Origin: Planctomycetota bacterium
GTDB taxonomy: Bacteria; Planctomycetota; E44-bin39
Assembly: GCA_004376375.1 (NCBI GenBank)
Contig: SOJX01000150.1
Span: forward strand, 32,584-96,583
Direction of reading: 5' to 3'
Length of the DNA stretch: 64,000 nt
In this document: positions 24,475 to 32,398 of the stretch, in pieces
Numbering within the stretch: the first letter of the stretch is position 1
Layout of the letters: every line of letters begins with the position of its first letter
Made by a program: the position numbers and the translations under genes
The notes under the pieces: generated by a model
What the model was told of the DNA's origin: nothing
What the model saw: only the letters and a program-made list of their open reading frames with translations
The model's database searches: none

Positions 24475-25419
24475 CTATTTACCGGATCGTTTGAGTACAT
24501 TGCGGATTGCGGAAACGATATCGCTCGAAGTCAGGCCGAACTCGCTCATGAGTTCTTCAGGGTCGCCCGACTCGCCGAAACGGTCATCTACCGCGACGAA
24601 CTCCATTGGAACGGGGCAGTGCTGCACGACCTGTTCGGCAACGGCCCCGCAAAATCCTCCGTAAATCTGGTGTTCCTCGGCGGCGACGATGCAGCCGCAT
24701 TTTTCTGCGCAGGAGACTATCGCGCCCGTGTCAATCGGTTTAACCGTATGCAGATTTACGACGCGGACCGAGATGCCTTCTTTTTCGAGTTCCTCCGCGG
24801 CGCAAAGGGCTTCATAAACCATGACTCCGCACGCGATGACTGCGACGTCATTCCCGTCTCTAACCAGGTTTGCATTTCCGATCTCGAACGGGTCGTCCTC
24901 CTTCGTCCAGCTCGGCACCGCCTCCCGGCCGAAACGTACGTAGCAGGGGCCGAGCATCTCCCCGGCGGCGATCGTGGCTTTTCGTGTTTCGGTGGCGTCG
25001 GCCGGGACGATAACGGTCATATTCGGGATGGCGCGCATGTTGCCGATTTCCTCGAGCGCCTGGTGCGTGGCGCCGTCGGGACCGACGGAGATGCCGCCGT
25101 GCGCGCCGCCGATTTTGACGTTCAGTTCCGTATAACATATCGTGGTGCGAATCTGGTCCCAGCACCGCCCGGAGGCAAACACGCCGTAGGTGGAAAAAAA
25201 CGGTACAAAACCGGCAAGCGAAAGTCCGGCCGCAATCTGCGCGGCGTTCTGCTCCGCGATACCGATTGAGAAAAACCGGTCCGGAAACGCATCCTTGAAA
25301 AGGCTTACCATTACCGAGCCGGTTATATCGCAGCCGAGGGCGACAACGCGGGGGTTCCGTCTGCCGAGCTCGACGAGCCCTTCTCCGAACCCGTTCTTTG
25401 TCGGCTTCATATCCACCAT
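24475..25419 (-). CDS. Transketolase, C-terminal subunit
   Basis: 314 residues: the pyrimidine-binding and C-terminal domains of transketolase as a separate chain. VVALGCDITGSVM, FPDRFFSIGIAEQNAAQIAAGLSLAG, GPDGATHQALEEIGNMRAIPNM and RVVNLHTVKPID are typical; the Glu in IAEQN activates thiamine diphosphate. It starts 2 bases after the N-terminal subunit gene stops. Split transketolases are common in archaea and several anaerobic bacterial lineages. Confidence 0.94.
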   Translation of the reverse strand: MVDMKPTKNGFGEGLVELGRRNPRVVALGCDITGSVMVSLFKDAFPDRFFSIGIAEQNAAQIAAGLSLAGFVPFFSTYGVFASGRCWDQIRTTICYTELNVKIGGAHGGISVGPDGATHQALEEIGNMRAIPNMTVIVPADATETRKATIAAGEMLGPCYVRFGREAVPSWTKEDDPFEIGNANLVRDGNDVAVIACGVMVYEALCAAEELEKEGISVRVVNLHTVKPIDTGAIVSCAEKCGCIVAAEEHQIYGGFCGAVAEQVVQHCPVPMEFVAVDDRFGESGDPEELMSEFGLTSSDIVSAIRNVLKRSGK

Positions 25420-25421
25420 GT

Positions 25422-26255
25422 TCAGAGGGCTCCGAGTTCTTTCAGCGCGATTTCGGCTTCGTCAGCGTTTGGCGCCTTGCCGTGCCACCCGGCGACGTTT
25501 TCCATAAACGAGACGCCCTTGCCTTTGACCGTCTTCGCGAGAATCGCCGTCGGCTTGTCTTTGCATCCCGAAGCTTCTTCGTATGCCCGAAGAAGGTCAG
25601 CCATATCATGGCCGCCGCATTTGACGACGTTCCAGTTAAAAGCCCTGAACTTCTCATCGAGAGGCTCGATGTTCATCACCTTGCAGACTTCGCCGTCTAT
25701 CTGCAGGCCGTTCATGTCAACGATGGTCGCGAGATTGTCAAGCCTGTAATGGCCGGCTGCCATTGCGGATTCCCAGATAGAGCCTTCCTGCATTTCGCCG
25801 TCGCCGTTGAGGCACCAGACGCGGTTCGGCCTGCCGTCGATTTTAAGGCCAAGGGCCACGCCTGCCCCGATGCCAAGGCCCTGTCCAAGCGAACCGGAAG
25901 AGACCTCGATGCCTGGAAGTCCCTTGTTTTTTGCCGGGTGTCCCTGAAGGCGGGAATCGAGTTTGCGGAGCGTCATCAATTCCTCGACCGGGAAATAGCC
26001 TGCCCTGGCAAGGGCGGTGTAGAGAGCCGGGCATACGTGGCCTTTGGAGAGGATAAAGAAATCGCGCTCTTCCCATGTAGGGCTTTCAGGATCGTGTTTC
26101 ATAAAGTTGAAGTAGAGCGCGACAAGAATATCCACAGAGGAAAGGCTGCCGCCCGAGTGGCCGGAACCGGCTTCAGCAAGCATCCGTATAATATCGATGC
26201 GGCATTGCCTGGCTTGTTCCTCGAGCTCAGACACGCTCATATTGAGGTTAACCAC
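25422..26255 (-). CDS. Transketolase, N-terminal (TPP-binding) subunit
   Basis: 277 residues. GSGHSGGSLSSVDILVALYF, SKGHVCPALYTALA, GSLGQGLGIGAGVALG and the TPP motif NGDGEMQEGSIWE with its closing N-x-L-Q (DMNGLQIDG) are diagnostic. The start is taken as GTG 26255, which has GGAG 6 bases before it; ATG 26240 is the alternative. The frame also stays open to a TTG at 26300, which lacks support. It forms a functional transketolase with the next gene for the non-oxidative pentose phosphate pathway. Confidence 0.93.
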   Translation of the reverse strand: MVNLNMSVSELEEQARQCRIDIIRMLAEAGSGHSGGSLSSVDILVALYFNFMKHDPESPTWEERDFFILSKGHVCPALYTALARAGYFPVEELMTLRKLDSRLQGHPAKNKGLPGIEVSSGSLGQGLGIGAGVALGLKIDGRPNRVWCLNGDGEMQEGSIWESAMAAGHYRLDNLATIVDMNGLQIDGEVCKVMNIEPLDEKFRAFNWNVVKCGGHDMADLLRAYEEASGCKDKPTAILAKTVKGKGVSFMENVAGWHGKAPNADEAEIALKELGAL

Positions 26256-26329
26256 ACTGTGCTCCACGGTCTGACGGCGGACTGTGCAACTGGAAATCAA
26301 AGCAGATCGAATGTAAAAGGGAGAACTTT

Positions 26330-26357
26330 ATTATAAATAACGGACGTGCCATTGCAA
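26330..26357 (-). promoter_or_regulatory. Promoter of the transketolase operon
   Basis: Minus strand TTGCAA, 16 bases, TATAAT. Confidence 0.7.
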
Positions 26358-26372
26358 CGAAAATCCATCGTT

Positions 26373-26792
26373 TTACGACGGATTCGCATCAGGCTCCCGT
26401 CGGCTTCTTACGATAGTAAAAAGACGCCTCAGCAATGTTTTCGCCATTGTCAGAAAAGCAATTGTAATGTTTGAAAACCTGTTTACGGCCCAGGTCTTTT
26501 CTCCACGAGAAACCGCGACGCAGCGGCCGAGGAGCGCTTCCCGGGCCAGCGGCCGATCAGGATAGGGCAATGCGTCTCCCTGGCAGACAAGCATGGTGCG
26601 TCCGCCTTTTCTGCGTTTGAAAAGGAAACGGTGCGCAACCAGAACGTGGCCGCGCAAGTATAATACTATGTCGCCGAAGCGCAGGTCGGCCGGGCTTGTT
26701 TCCACCCACTGCAACCTGTCGCCGGGCAGCAGCGCCGGTATCATGCTTGAGGAGGACACGGGACATTCGCTGTGCATTGGGGGTAGTTCCAT
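26373..26792 (-). CDS. Small S26-like signal-peptidase-related protein
   Basis: 139 residues from ATG 26792. SSSSMIPALLPGDRLQW carries a Ser-Met dipeptide (Ser16) like the S26 nucleophile, followed by DLRFGDIVLYLRG, VAHRF (His54) and CQGDALPYPDRPLAREALLGRCVAV, the order seen in S24/S26 peptidases. A His rather than Lys in the second position is the archaeal/ER/SipW-type dyad. There is no membrane segment before the Ser, and only a weak hydrophobic C-terminal helix. It could be a maturation peptidase for an unlinked substrate or an inactive relative. The transcript would have a very short leader from the promoter at 26811-26839. Confidence 0.7.
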   Translation of the reverse strand: MELPPMHSECPVSSSSMIPALLPGDRLQWVETSPADLRFGDIVLYLRGHVLVAHRFLFKRRKGGRTMLVCQGDALPYPDRPLAREALLGRCVAVSRGEKTWAVNRFSNITIAFLTMAKTLLRRLFTIVRSRREPDANPS

Positions 26793-26810
26793 CTCTGGCC
26801 AGGAGACTTT

Positions 26811-26839
26811 ATTATAGCGCAAACGGCAACGGATTACAA
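26811..26839 (-). promoter_or_regulatory. Promoter of the S26-like gene
   Basis: Minus strand TTGTAA, 17 bases, TATAAT; the start codon is only about 18 bases after the -10 box. Confidence 0.6.
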
Positions 26840-26879
26840 GAATCATCCTGCTGGAGGAAAAATTATTTATCCCGAAACC

Positions 26880-26907
26880 TTGCAAAACCGCTTGTGTTTG
26901 ACATAAT
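26880..26907 (+). promoter_or_regulatory. Promoter of the RG-repeat protein gene
   Basis: TTGCAA, 16 bases, CATAAT, followed after about 45 bases by an AGGAG ribosome binding site. Confidence 0.55.
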
Positions 26908-26962
26908 AGTACAAAGGAGACCTAGAGCGACTATACAGGCCATTTGGCAAAGGAGCATTCTT

Positions 26963-28384
26963 ATGCGAAAATCGACCATATTCTTCTTTTCCGTGACACT
27001 TGTTGTCATACTTACTTTGTGTATAAGTACTTATGCACAGGACAGGCCCGATGCAAAAGCCGCCCGGAAAGCCAGGGCTGAAGCACAGAAGAGGGCCAGA
27101 GCGAAGCAGAAACCTGCCAGAATTAACACAAAAGACCTGCCCAAAGATGTTGTTGAAGCCATAAAAAAATTGTATGCCCGGTTGCAACAGCTTGAGAAAG
27201 AAAACAGGCAGTATAAAGGTATAGCGAAACGTAATCAGGACACTATTGCCCGCTATAAAGAAATGGTTCAGAAAGCAAGGGGAGGCACCAAAGTCAGACA
27301 GCCTCAGAGAAGGCCGCAGACCGCCAGGGCAAAAGCGAGACCGCAAGCCAGGGCGCGCCAACCCGGAGCGCGCCAACCAAAGGCACGCCAGCCCAAACCA
27401 CAGAAGCGTGGTGACAAAGCCAGGCGCGACCGCAAAGCACGTGACCCGCGTGCTGAAGCACTAAGAAAACGCCAGCGCGCAATGAGGGGCCGTATGCGCG
27501 GTCAGGGCCGTGGCCAGTTCGGTCGCATGCGTGGCCGTGGGGGCCAGGGCCAGTTCGGCCGGATGCGCGGCAGAGGCCAGGGTCAGTTCGGCCGCCGGAT
27601 GCGCGGCAGGGGTCAGGGCCAGTTCGGTCGCATGCGTGACAGGGGCCAGGGTCAGTTCGGCGGCATGCGCGGCATGCAGGGCCGTATGCGTGGTCAGCAG
27701 GGACGTATGAGAGGCATGCAAGGTCCCATGCGCGGCATGCGCGAAGGTCAGGAAATGATGCGCCGCCGTTACGGCAACCCGCCGGGCATGCAGCAGGGCC
27801 AGGAGATGATGCGCCGCCGCATGCAGGAAGTTTTGAAGCGCCTCCAGGGTATGTCGCCTGAGCAGCGCCAGCGTATTATGCCGAGACTCGAACAGCTGAA
27901 AAAGCGTTTTCAAGGCCTTCAGGGAAATATGCCGGGGCAGATGCAGAAGCATCCCGCTCTGAAAAAACAGATGAAAGGCCTGATGCCCCATCAGGGCCCG
28001 AAAGGTTTTCCACCCGATATGCCTCACAAGAAGATGAAGCAGCCCGGTCTTCACCCGGATATGCCTTATAAGAAAATGAAGAAGCAGCCTCACAAGGTGC
28101 AGAAGAAAAAAGCGCCGAAGCACAAGGTCAAAAAACAAAAGCAGGGGAAGCCTGCCCGTAAAGGCAAAGTTGACAAGCGCGGCACCGACATCGACCGCCA
28201 GGCAAAGCGCCTGATGGACGAAATTAAAAAGAAGCAGCAAATGCTCCGAAAACTGAAGGAGAAAAAACGGCAGCAGCAGATGAAGGAAAAAAAGCAACGT
28301 AGTAAGAAAGGCTGGCCGGACGAGCCCAGGCGCCGGGACCGCCGCTTCCGCGGTGAGTTTGAGGGCCGTGGTGAATTAATGTAA
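26963..28384 (+). CDS. Secreted, extremely basic RG/QG-repeat protein
   Basis: 473 residues from ATG 26963, with AGGAG 7 bases upstream; the open frame to 26696 is unsupported. A signal peptide (FFFSVTLVVILTLCISTYAQ) is followed by an Arg/Lys/Ala-rich segment, a short coiled coil (IKKLYARLQQLEKENRQYKG) and about five copies of a GQGQFGRMRGR-type unit (27490-27670). Met/Arg-rich RMRGMQGRMRG runs come next, then a Lys-rich C-terminus. Net charge is strongly positive. I know no named family. Low-complexity cationic exported proteins can bind nucleic acids, LPS or acidic polysaccharide, but that is inference. A clear terminator follows. Confidence 0.8.
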   Translation: MRKSTIFFFSVTLVVILTLCISTYAQDRPDAKAARKARAEAQKRARAKQKPARINTKDLPKDVVEAIKKLYARLQQLEKENRQYKGIAKRNQDTIARYKEMVQKARGGTKVRQPQRRPQTARAKARPQARARQPGARQPKARQPKPQKRGDKARRDRKARDPRAEALRKRQRAMRGRMRGQGRGQFGRMRGRGGQGQFGRMRGRGQGQFGRRMRGRGQGQFGRMRDRGQGQFGGMRGMQGRMRGQQGRMRGMQGPMRGMREGQEMMRRRYGNPPGMQQGQEMMRRRMQEVLKRLQGMSPEQRQRIMPRLEQLKKRFQGLQGNMPGQMQKHPALKKQMKGLMPHQGPKGFPPDMPHKKMKQPGLHPDMPYKKMKKQPHKVQKKKAPKHKVKKQKQGKPARKGKVDKRGTDIDRQAKRLMDEIKKKQQMLRKLKEKKRQQQMKEKKQRSKKGWPDEPRRRDRRFRGEFEGRGELM

Positions 28385-28416
28385 AAAAGTTATTCTGAAC
28401 CGCAATCTGACGAAAC

Positions 28417-28450
28417 GCCCCGGATCACTCAGGTCCGGGGCTTGTTTTTT
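28417..28450 (+). terminator. Rho-independent terminator of the RG-repeat gene
   Basis: 8-bp stem GCCCCGGA / TCCGGGGC with a 9-base loop, then TTGTTTTTT. The stem overlaps the last codons of the convergent transporter gene. Confidence 0.88.
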
Positions 28451-29480
28451 CTTCAGGCCCGGCCCGTTGTTTATCCTTCTTTTCAGCCCTGTTAAAAAGC
28501 TCCACAACGAACAGGTCGATAACGAGCTGGGTGGGGTGATAGATTATCGTCGGTATCGGCGCGAGGGCGAGGGCCGGATTCATTTTGGCGAACTCGTCTC
28601 CGAGATAAAACCCGACCGGAAGAGTCTTCTGCGCGCCTGAAAAAAGAAGTGGAATCATCTGGTCGCGTTCCAGCTTCATCAGCCTGCCAATCGAATATGC
28701 GATTATGAGCAGAATGACGTGCATTCCCGGAAGGGCAAACAGGATAACCAGGAGTCGCGCAGCCGAGGTTTTGGATATCTGGTCATGCGCCCGTCCGACC
28801 GCGATAAATACCATGAAAATAACAAGTACCTGCGTAATATAGGTGACGGCTTTGCGTGAACGCTCCGCGTTTTTCAGCCCGACGAGCAGGCGAAGCACCT
28901 GGCCCGAAATCACCGGCAGAATAAGGACAAGAGCCAGTTTCTTCAATGTTTCCACGAACGAAAATAACTCAAAAACGTTTACTGGCTGTCCACTGTTTCC
29001 AATGATTTCTATCCCGGCGAAGTACAAGCCGATTGACAGGATGGTCGGCGTCACGATCACGCTGGATATATTGGCAATGAAAATAAATGCAATGCAGACG
29101 CCGTCGTTTCCGCCTGCGAGCCGGGTCCAGACCGCCGCAGACGCCATGGTGGTCGGGATAGCGGCAACGATAATAATGCCGACGAACGCCCCCGGCTGGT
29201 TGCGGAAAAAAGCAAAACCGATTGCTAAGGCGAGGAGAGTGCCCACTACCCAGTTGGTGATAAAGGCCGCTATATGCACCCGTCCGCTGAGCATACCTTC
29301 GCGCAGCTTGCTCGCGCGCATCGAAAAGCTCGAAAGGAACAGTAGCGCGGCGATGTGAATTTTCGCGTCGTAGTACTGATATATTTTTGCGACCCATGAG
29401 TGCCCGATGTAGCCGATAACGCACATGATGAACAGAAGGCCGAGGAACCATGTCTTGTCTATGAATTGTCTGAGATTCAT
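28425..29480 (-). CDS. SBF-like (bile acid:Na+ symporter superfamily) transporter
   Basis: 351 residues with about ten membrane segments. Features of the SBF-like group are FLSSFSMRASKLREG, IPTTMASAAVWTRLAGGNDGVCIAF, and LLFSGAQKTLPVGFYLGDEF followed by PTIIYHPTQLVID. The substrate is unknown; relatives move organic anions with Na+ or H+. A charged, Pro-rich tail follows the last helix. Its start overlaps the yidD stop by 4 bases, so it is expressed with rnpA and yidD. Confidence 0.9.
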   Translation of the reverse strand: MNLRQFIDKTWFLGLLFIMCVIGYIGHSWVAKIYQYYDAKIHIAALLFLSSFSMRASKLREGMLSGRVHIAAFITNWVVGTLLALAIGFAFFRNQPGAFVGIIIVAAIPTTMASAAVWTRLAGGNDGVCIAFIFIANISSVIVTPTILSIGLYFAGIEIIGNSGQPVNVFELFSFVETLKKLALVLILPVISGQVLRLLVGLKNAERSRKAVTYITQVLVIFMVFIAVGRAHDQISKTSAARLLVILFALPGMHVILLIIAYSIGRLMKLERDQMIPLLFSGAQKTLPVGFYLGDEFAKMNPALALAPIPTIIYHPTQLVIDLFVVELFNRAEKKDKQRAGPEEKTSPGPE

Positions 29481-29773
29481 TCAGCAGCGTCCTCGAGGGT
29501 TGCGATTCGCGCTTCATAGTCCCGCTTGAACTCCCACGGCAGGGGCGGGTGCTCCGGGTCGCGCTCCACGGGATCGTATCCCCCCGCCGTCCATGGATTA
29601 CATCTGCAAATCCGCCATGTGCCTTTAAGTATTCCCCTGACGAGTCCCCGCTTCTGTATCGCTTCCACCATGTATTGGGAACAGCTTGGCTCGTACCTGC
29701 ACGACGGCGGCAGCCACGACGAGAAACACGTCTGCCACAGGCGGATAAGGCGAATTGCGAACCAGCGCAGCAT
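29477..29773 (-). CDS. yidD: Membrane protein insertion efficiency factor YidD
   Basis: 98 residues from ATG 29773; TTG 29782 has a better spaced AGAGGT and is a possible alternative. CRYEPSCSQYMVEAIQKRGLVRGILKGTWRICRCNPW and GGYDPV are the family signature. YidD assists YidC-dependent insertion at the inner membrane. It lies between rnpA and a transporter. The usual neighbours rpmH and yidC are absent here. Confidence 0.95.
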   Translation of the reverse strand: MLRWFAIRLIRLWQTCFSSWLPPSCRYEPSCSQYMVEAIQKRGLVRGILKGTWRICRCNPWTAGGYDPVERDPEHPPLPWEFKRDYEARIATLEDAAE

Positions 29774-29796
29774 GCGAATCAATTCCGGTTACCTCT

Positions 29797-30216
29797 TTAT
29801 GTAGGGGCAGGCCCCCGCGCCTGCCCGGAACTGTAGGGGCACGGCGCGCCCTGGGCCGACATTTTTACCCCACCCGGTGGGGGGCAAAGCAATTTCCGCA
29901 TGTCTTGAGTGAAACCGTCCAGAGTGTATTCCGGTTTCTTCGTCGGCAAGGCAATTATCTCCATGCCTTCCGGGATTTCGCCTTTGAGATTCCGGAACGC
30001 TTCCCGAAGCAGCCGCTTGATTCGGTTGCGCGCAACCGCGTTCCCGAATTTGCGCGACACCAGGAATCCGATACGCGTGTCCTCGCCCGGCTTTTCGACA
30101 ATATAACACACCAGCCGGTCGCCGCGGCGCAGGAGACCCGTTTTCATAATCCGCTGAAAGTCCGGCCGCTTCAGAATCCTGCGCGATTTCGGAAATGACG
30201 CATCAGCTTTTGACAT
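29797..30216 (-). CDS. rnpA: Ribonuclease P protein component
   Basis: 139 residues, longer than the usual 110-125. It starts FPKSRRILKRPDFQRIMKTG, and the RNR motif NAVARNRIKRLLREAFRN is intact. The protein supports RNase P RNA in 5' processing of tRNA. The conserved part ends near FTQDMRKLLC. The final 28 residues (PPPGGVKMSAQGAPC...) are encoded by a cluster of GC-rich hairpins at 29801-29886 and are not family sequence. rpmH is not found upstream. Confidence 0.94.
   Translation of the reverse strand: MSKADASFPKSRRILKRPDFQRIMKTGLLRRGDRLVCYIVEKPGEDTRIGFLVSRKFGNAVARNRIKRLLREAFRNLKGEIPEGMEIIALPTKKPEYTLDGFTQDMRKLLCPPPGGVKMSAQGAPCPYSSGQARGPAPT
29801..29886. repeat. Cluster of three GC-rich hairpins in the rnpA 3' end
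   Basis: First hairpin: GGGCAGG / CCTGCCC (29805-29826). Second: a GTAGGGGC...GCCC unit (29833-29850). Third: CCCACC / GGTGGGG (about 29868-29884). The first two share a leading GTAGGGGC word, so they look like copies of one dispersed palindrome. Confidence 0.7.
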
Positions 30217-30305
30217 ATATCCCGCCGCGGATTATAGCTTCTTACATACCCGATGGCAAGCCGCTTTACTCTACTGCTGAGAAGTACAATACTACAAAGC
30301 CGTTA

Positions 30306-30334
30306 TTGACATTCATGTTGAGAATGAGTAGAAT
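30306..30334 (+). promoter_or_regulatory. Promoter of the kelch lipoprotein gene
   Basis: TTGACA, 17 bases, TAGAAT, about 80 bases upstream of the ATG at 30423. Confidence 0.75.
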
Positions 30335-30422
30335 AATTACATCCGAAGCCCGTCTAAAAGACAAACATCCTGATGTCCTGCCACAGAGCATGGTCAAATA
30401 GCCGAATAATGAGGTTTTATTT

Positions 30423-31664
30423 ATGTTACGTAAGAAATGTAATATATACATCGTAGTACTGATATGCGCACTATCCGCATGCGGACAGCTACTCGTTTGT
30501 GGGTGCAACAAAAAAGAGAAACTCTATGAAAAGTACCCCGGCCTTCTCATCAATACGGGCACCGGAACCGGTACGGTAACTGGTGTCGGTTCGTGGCTGC
30601 CTACTTCTACAGCCGATAACTGCCCGTCACCAAGATGGGATCATACGGCTGTTTGGACCGGTTCGAAGATGATTGTATGGGGAGGAATGGATGATAATGG
30701 AAAAAGATTAAACACGGGTGGAATATATGACCCTGAAACAGATTCCTGGCTTCAGGTATCTACCGGAATCGACTGCCCTTCGCCGAGATCTTTACATACG
30801 GCTGTCTGGGCAGGTTCCAAAATGGTAATCTGGGGTGGTTTATTTCAGGATAATGGTAACTCAATCATTTTGGGCAATGGAAGTGTGTATGATCCAGAAA
30901 CGAATTCATGGTTCGCCACATCAATTAACGGTGATTGCCCGTCCCCAAGGTTTTCGCATATTGCCGTATCAACAGGATCACAGATGATAATATGGGGCGG
31001 TGTAGGAAATCAAAGTCAATTCAATGATGGTGCTGTATTCGATCCCAATTTGAATACATGGACAAAAATAAATAATGGCAATGAGTGTCCATCGGCAAGG
31101 TATGTGCATACCGGAGTATGGACCGGTACGGATATGATAATCTGGGGTGGGATTGCCGGAGGGAGTTCAACCCATACTGGTGCTGTCTACAATCCTGGCA
31201 ACGACTCATGGTCTTCTACAAGTGAAAGTAATGGTCCCAGACTGAGATGGGGACACACAGCCGTCTGGACGGGCAATGAGATGATTATATGGGGTGTTGA
31301 TGTTATAGCACCGGGTGTTAAAACCCCCGGCGGTGTATACGACCCCGTCCTGAATATCTGGAAGGCTACATCAACACTTGGAGCCTGCCCGACGGACAGA
31401 AGTTGCCATACGGCAGTTTCCATTGGCGGAAAGATGATTGTGTGGGGCGGTTCGAGTATTGGCGGGCCTTATGAGGAGGTTGGTAGCGGAGGCGTTTACA
31501 ATCCTGAGGATGACAGATGGGAACCAACATCAATGGATGGTGATTGCCCGGTCAAGAGGAGCTACCACACAGCAATATCAACCGGGAGTACCATGATCAT
31601 TTGGGGTGGAGCAGGCGGAACGGAGAATATCTCGACTAACACAGGTGGGATTTTCACGCCGTGA
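30423..31664 (+). CDS. Kelch-repeat beta-propeller lipoprotein
   Basis: 413 residues. A signal with ALSAC lipobox is followed by a second Cys-rich bit (CGCNKKEK), a Gly/Thr linker and seven kelch blades. Each blade follows W-x-x-T...C-P-S-x-R...HTAV-x-x-G-x-x-MI-x-WGG, for example CPSPRWDHTAVWTGSKMIVW and CPVKRSYHTAISTGSTMIIW. Seven blades would close a propeller of the galactose-oxidase/kelch type. It is probably anchored outside the inner membrane, with a binding role. The gene is clearly AT-richer than its neighbours, which suggests different origin or selection. It has its own promoter and no detected terminator. Confidence 0.88.
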   Translation: MLRKKCNIYIVVLICALSACGQLLVCGCNKKEKLYEKYPGLLINTGTGTGTVTGVGSWLPTSTADNCPSPRWDHTAVWTGSKMIVWGGMDDNGKRLNTGGIYDPETDSWLQVSTGIDCPSPRSLHTAVWAGSKMVIWGGLFQDNGNSIILGNGSVYDPETNSWFATSINGDCPSPRFSHIAVSTGSQMIIWGGVGNQSQFNDGAVFDPNLNTWTKINNGNECPSARYVHTGVWTGTDMIIWGGIAGGSSTHTGAVYNPGNDSWSSTSESNGPRLRWGHTAVWTGNEMIIWGVDVIAPGVKTPGGVYDPVLNIWKATSTLGACPTDRSCHTAVSIGGKMIVWGGSSIGGPYEEVGSGGVYNPEDDRWEPTSMDGDCPVKRSYHTAISTGSTMIIWGGAGGTENISTNTGGIFTP

Positions 31665-31760
31665 TATTACTTTGTAGAACTGCCTTTCCGAGAAGTAAAC
31701 TCCCAAGTCGGCCCGCAGAACATTTTCTATATTTAACGCGCCGCAGACCACACCGCACGC

Positions 31761-31808
31761 GGCGAGCAAGCTCGCCCGCTAAACGAAGACCCGGCGAGTA
31801 AACTCGCC
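31761..31808. repeat. Two small GGCGAG hairpins
   Basis: GGCGAG-CAAG-CTCGCC at 31761-31776 and GGCGAG-TAAA-CTCGCC at 31793-31808. No T-run follows. A similar GGCGAC hairpin lies at 38723-38739. Confidence 0.6.
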
Positions 31809-31828
31809 GACTAATTATATTTTCCGCA

Positions 31829-31842
31829 ATCGACAATCGAAA
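31829..31842. repeat. Two CGANAAT heptamer words
   Basis: CGACAAT then CGAAAAT, contiguous, the same words as at 20776 and 22664. It is a minimal patch. Confidence 0.5.
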
Positions 31843-31862
31843 ATCCGCGCAGTCCTTTTTCC

Positions 31863-31890
31863 TTGACTTCAAACACCGTGCAAATATAAT
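31863..31890 (+). promoter_or_regulatory. Promoter of ispF-gltX-cysS
   Basis: TTGACT, 16 bases, TATAAT, about 28 bases before the ispF start. Confidence 0.82.
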
Positions 31891-31918
31891 CCATTATTCG
31901 GCTTATCGGGGAATAATA

Positions 31919-32398
31919 ATGCGTGTTGGTCTTGGAATCGACGGCCATAAGTTCTGCGAGGACCGCCCGTTGATGCTGGGCGGGCTTATCGTTAAGCACG
32001 ACAAAGGGTTGCTTGGCCACTCCGACGGCGACGTCGTGCTTCACGCCGCGATCGACGCGATCCTCGGCGCTTCCGGCGAGGGCGACATCGGCGACCTTTT
32101 CCCTGATACTGACTCGAGGTTCAAAGACATATCCAGCGCCGTGCTGGCCCGGGAAGTATGCGCGATGGTCGAGGACGAAGGCTGGATTATTACAAGCCTT
32201 GATATCACGATAATCGCCGATGCGCCGAAGCTCGGCGGAGTCAAGTCGCAGATCGGCCAGAACATGGGCGCGATCTTCGGATGCCCGGTGTCAGTCAAGG
32301 CCAAGACGACCGAAGGCTTGGGTGCGTCGGGCGATTCGATGTCCGCCTACGCCATCGCTCTGCTCGTTCCGAAAGATTCGCAAGAGAAAAAGGAATGA
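31919..32398 (+). CDS. ispF: 2-C-methyl-D-erythritol 2,4-cyclodiphosphate synthase
   Basis: MEP-pathway enzyme of isoprenoid synthesis. 159 residues, normal. The metal ligands D8 and H10 lie in GLGIDGHKF and the third in LLGHSDGDVVLHA; GDIGDLFPDTD, the Lys-Thr-Thr motif KAKTTEGLG and the C-terminal MSAYAIALL complete the family pattern. It overlaps gltX by 4 bases (ATGA). Grouping ispF with the tRNA synthetases gltX and cysS is seen in several bacterial phyla. Confidence 0.96.
   Translation: MRVGLGIDGHKFCEDRPLMLGGLIVKHDKGLLGHSDGDVVLHAAIDAILGASGEGDIGDLFPDTDSRFKDISSAVLAREVCAMVEDEGWIITSLDITIIADAPKLGGVKSQIGQNMGAIFGCPVSVKAKTTEGLGASGDSMSAYAIALLVPKDSQEKKE

Noticed and set aside
30217..30422. rpmH upstream of rnpA
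   Set aside because: No frame encoding the short L34 sequence is present in either strand of the gap.
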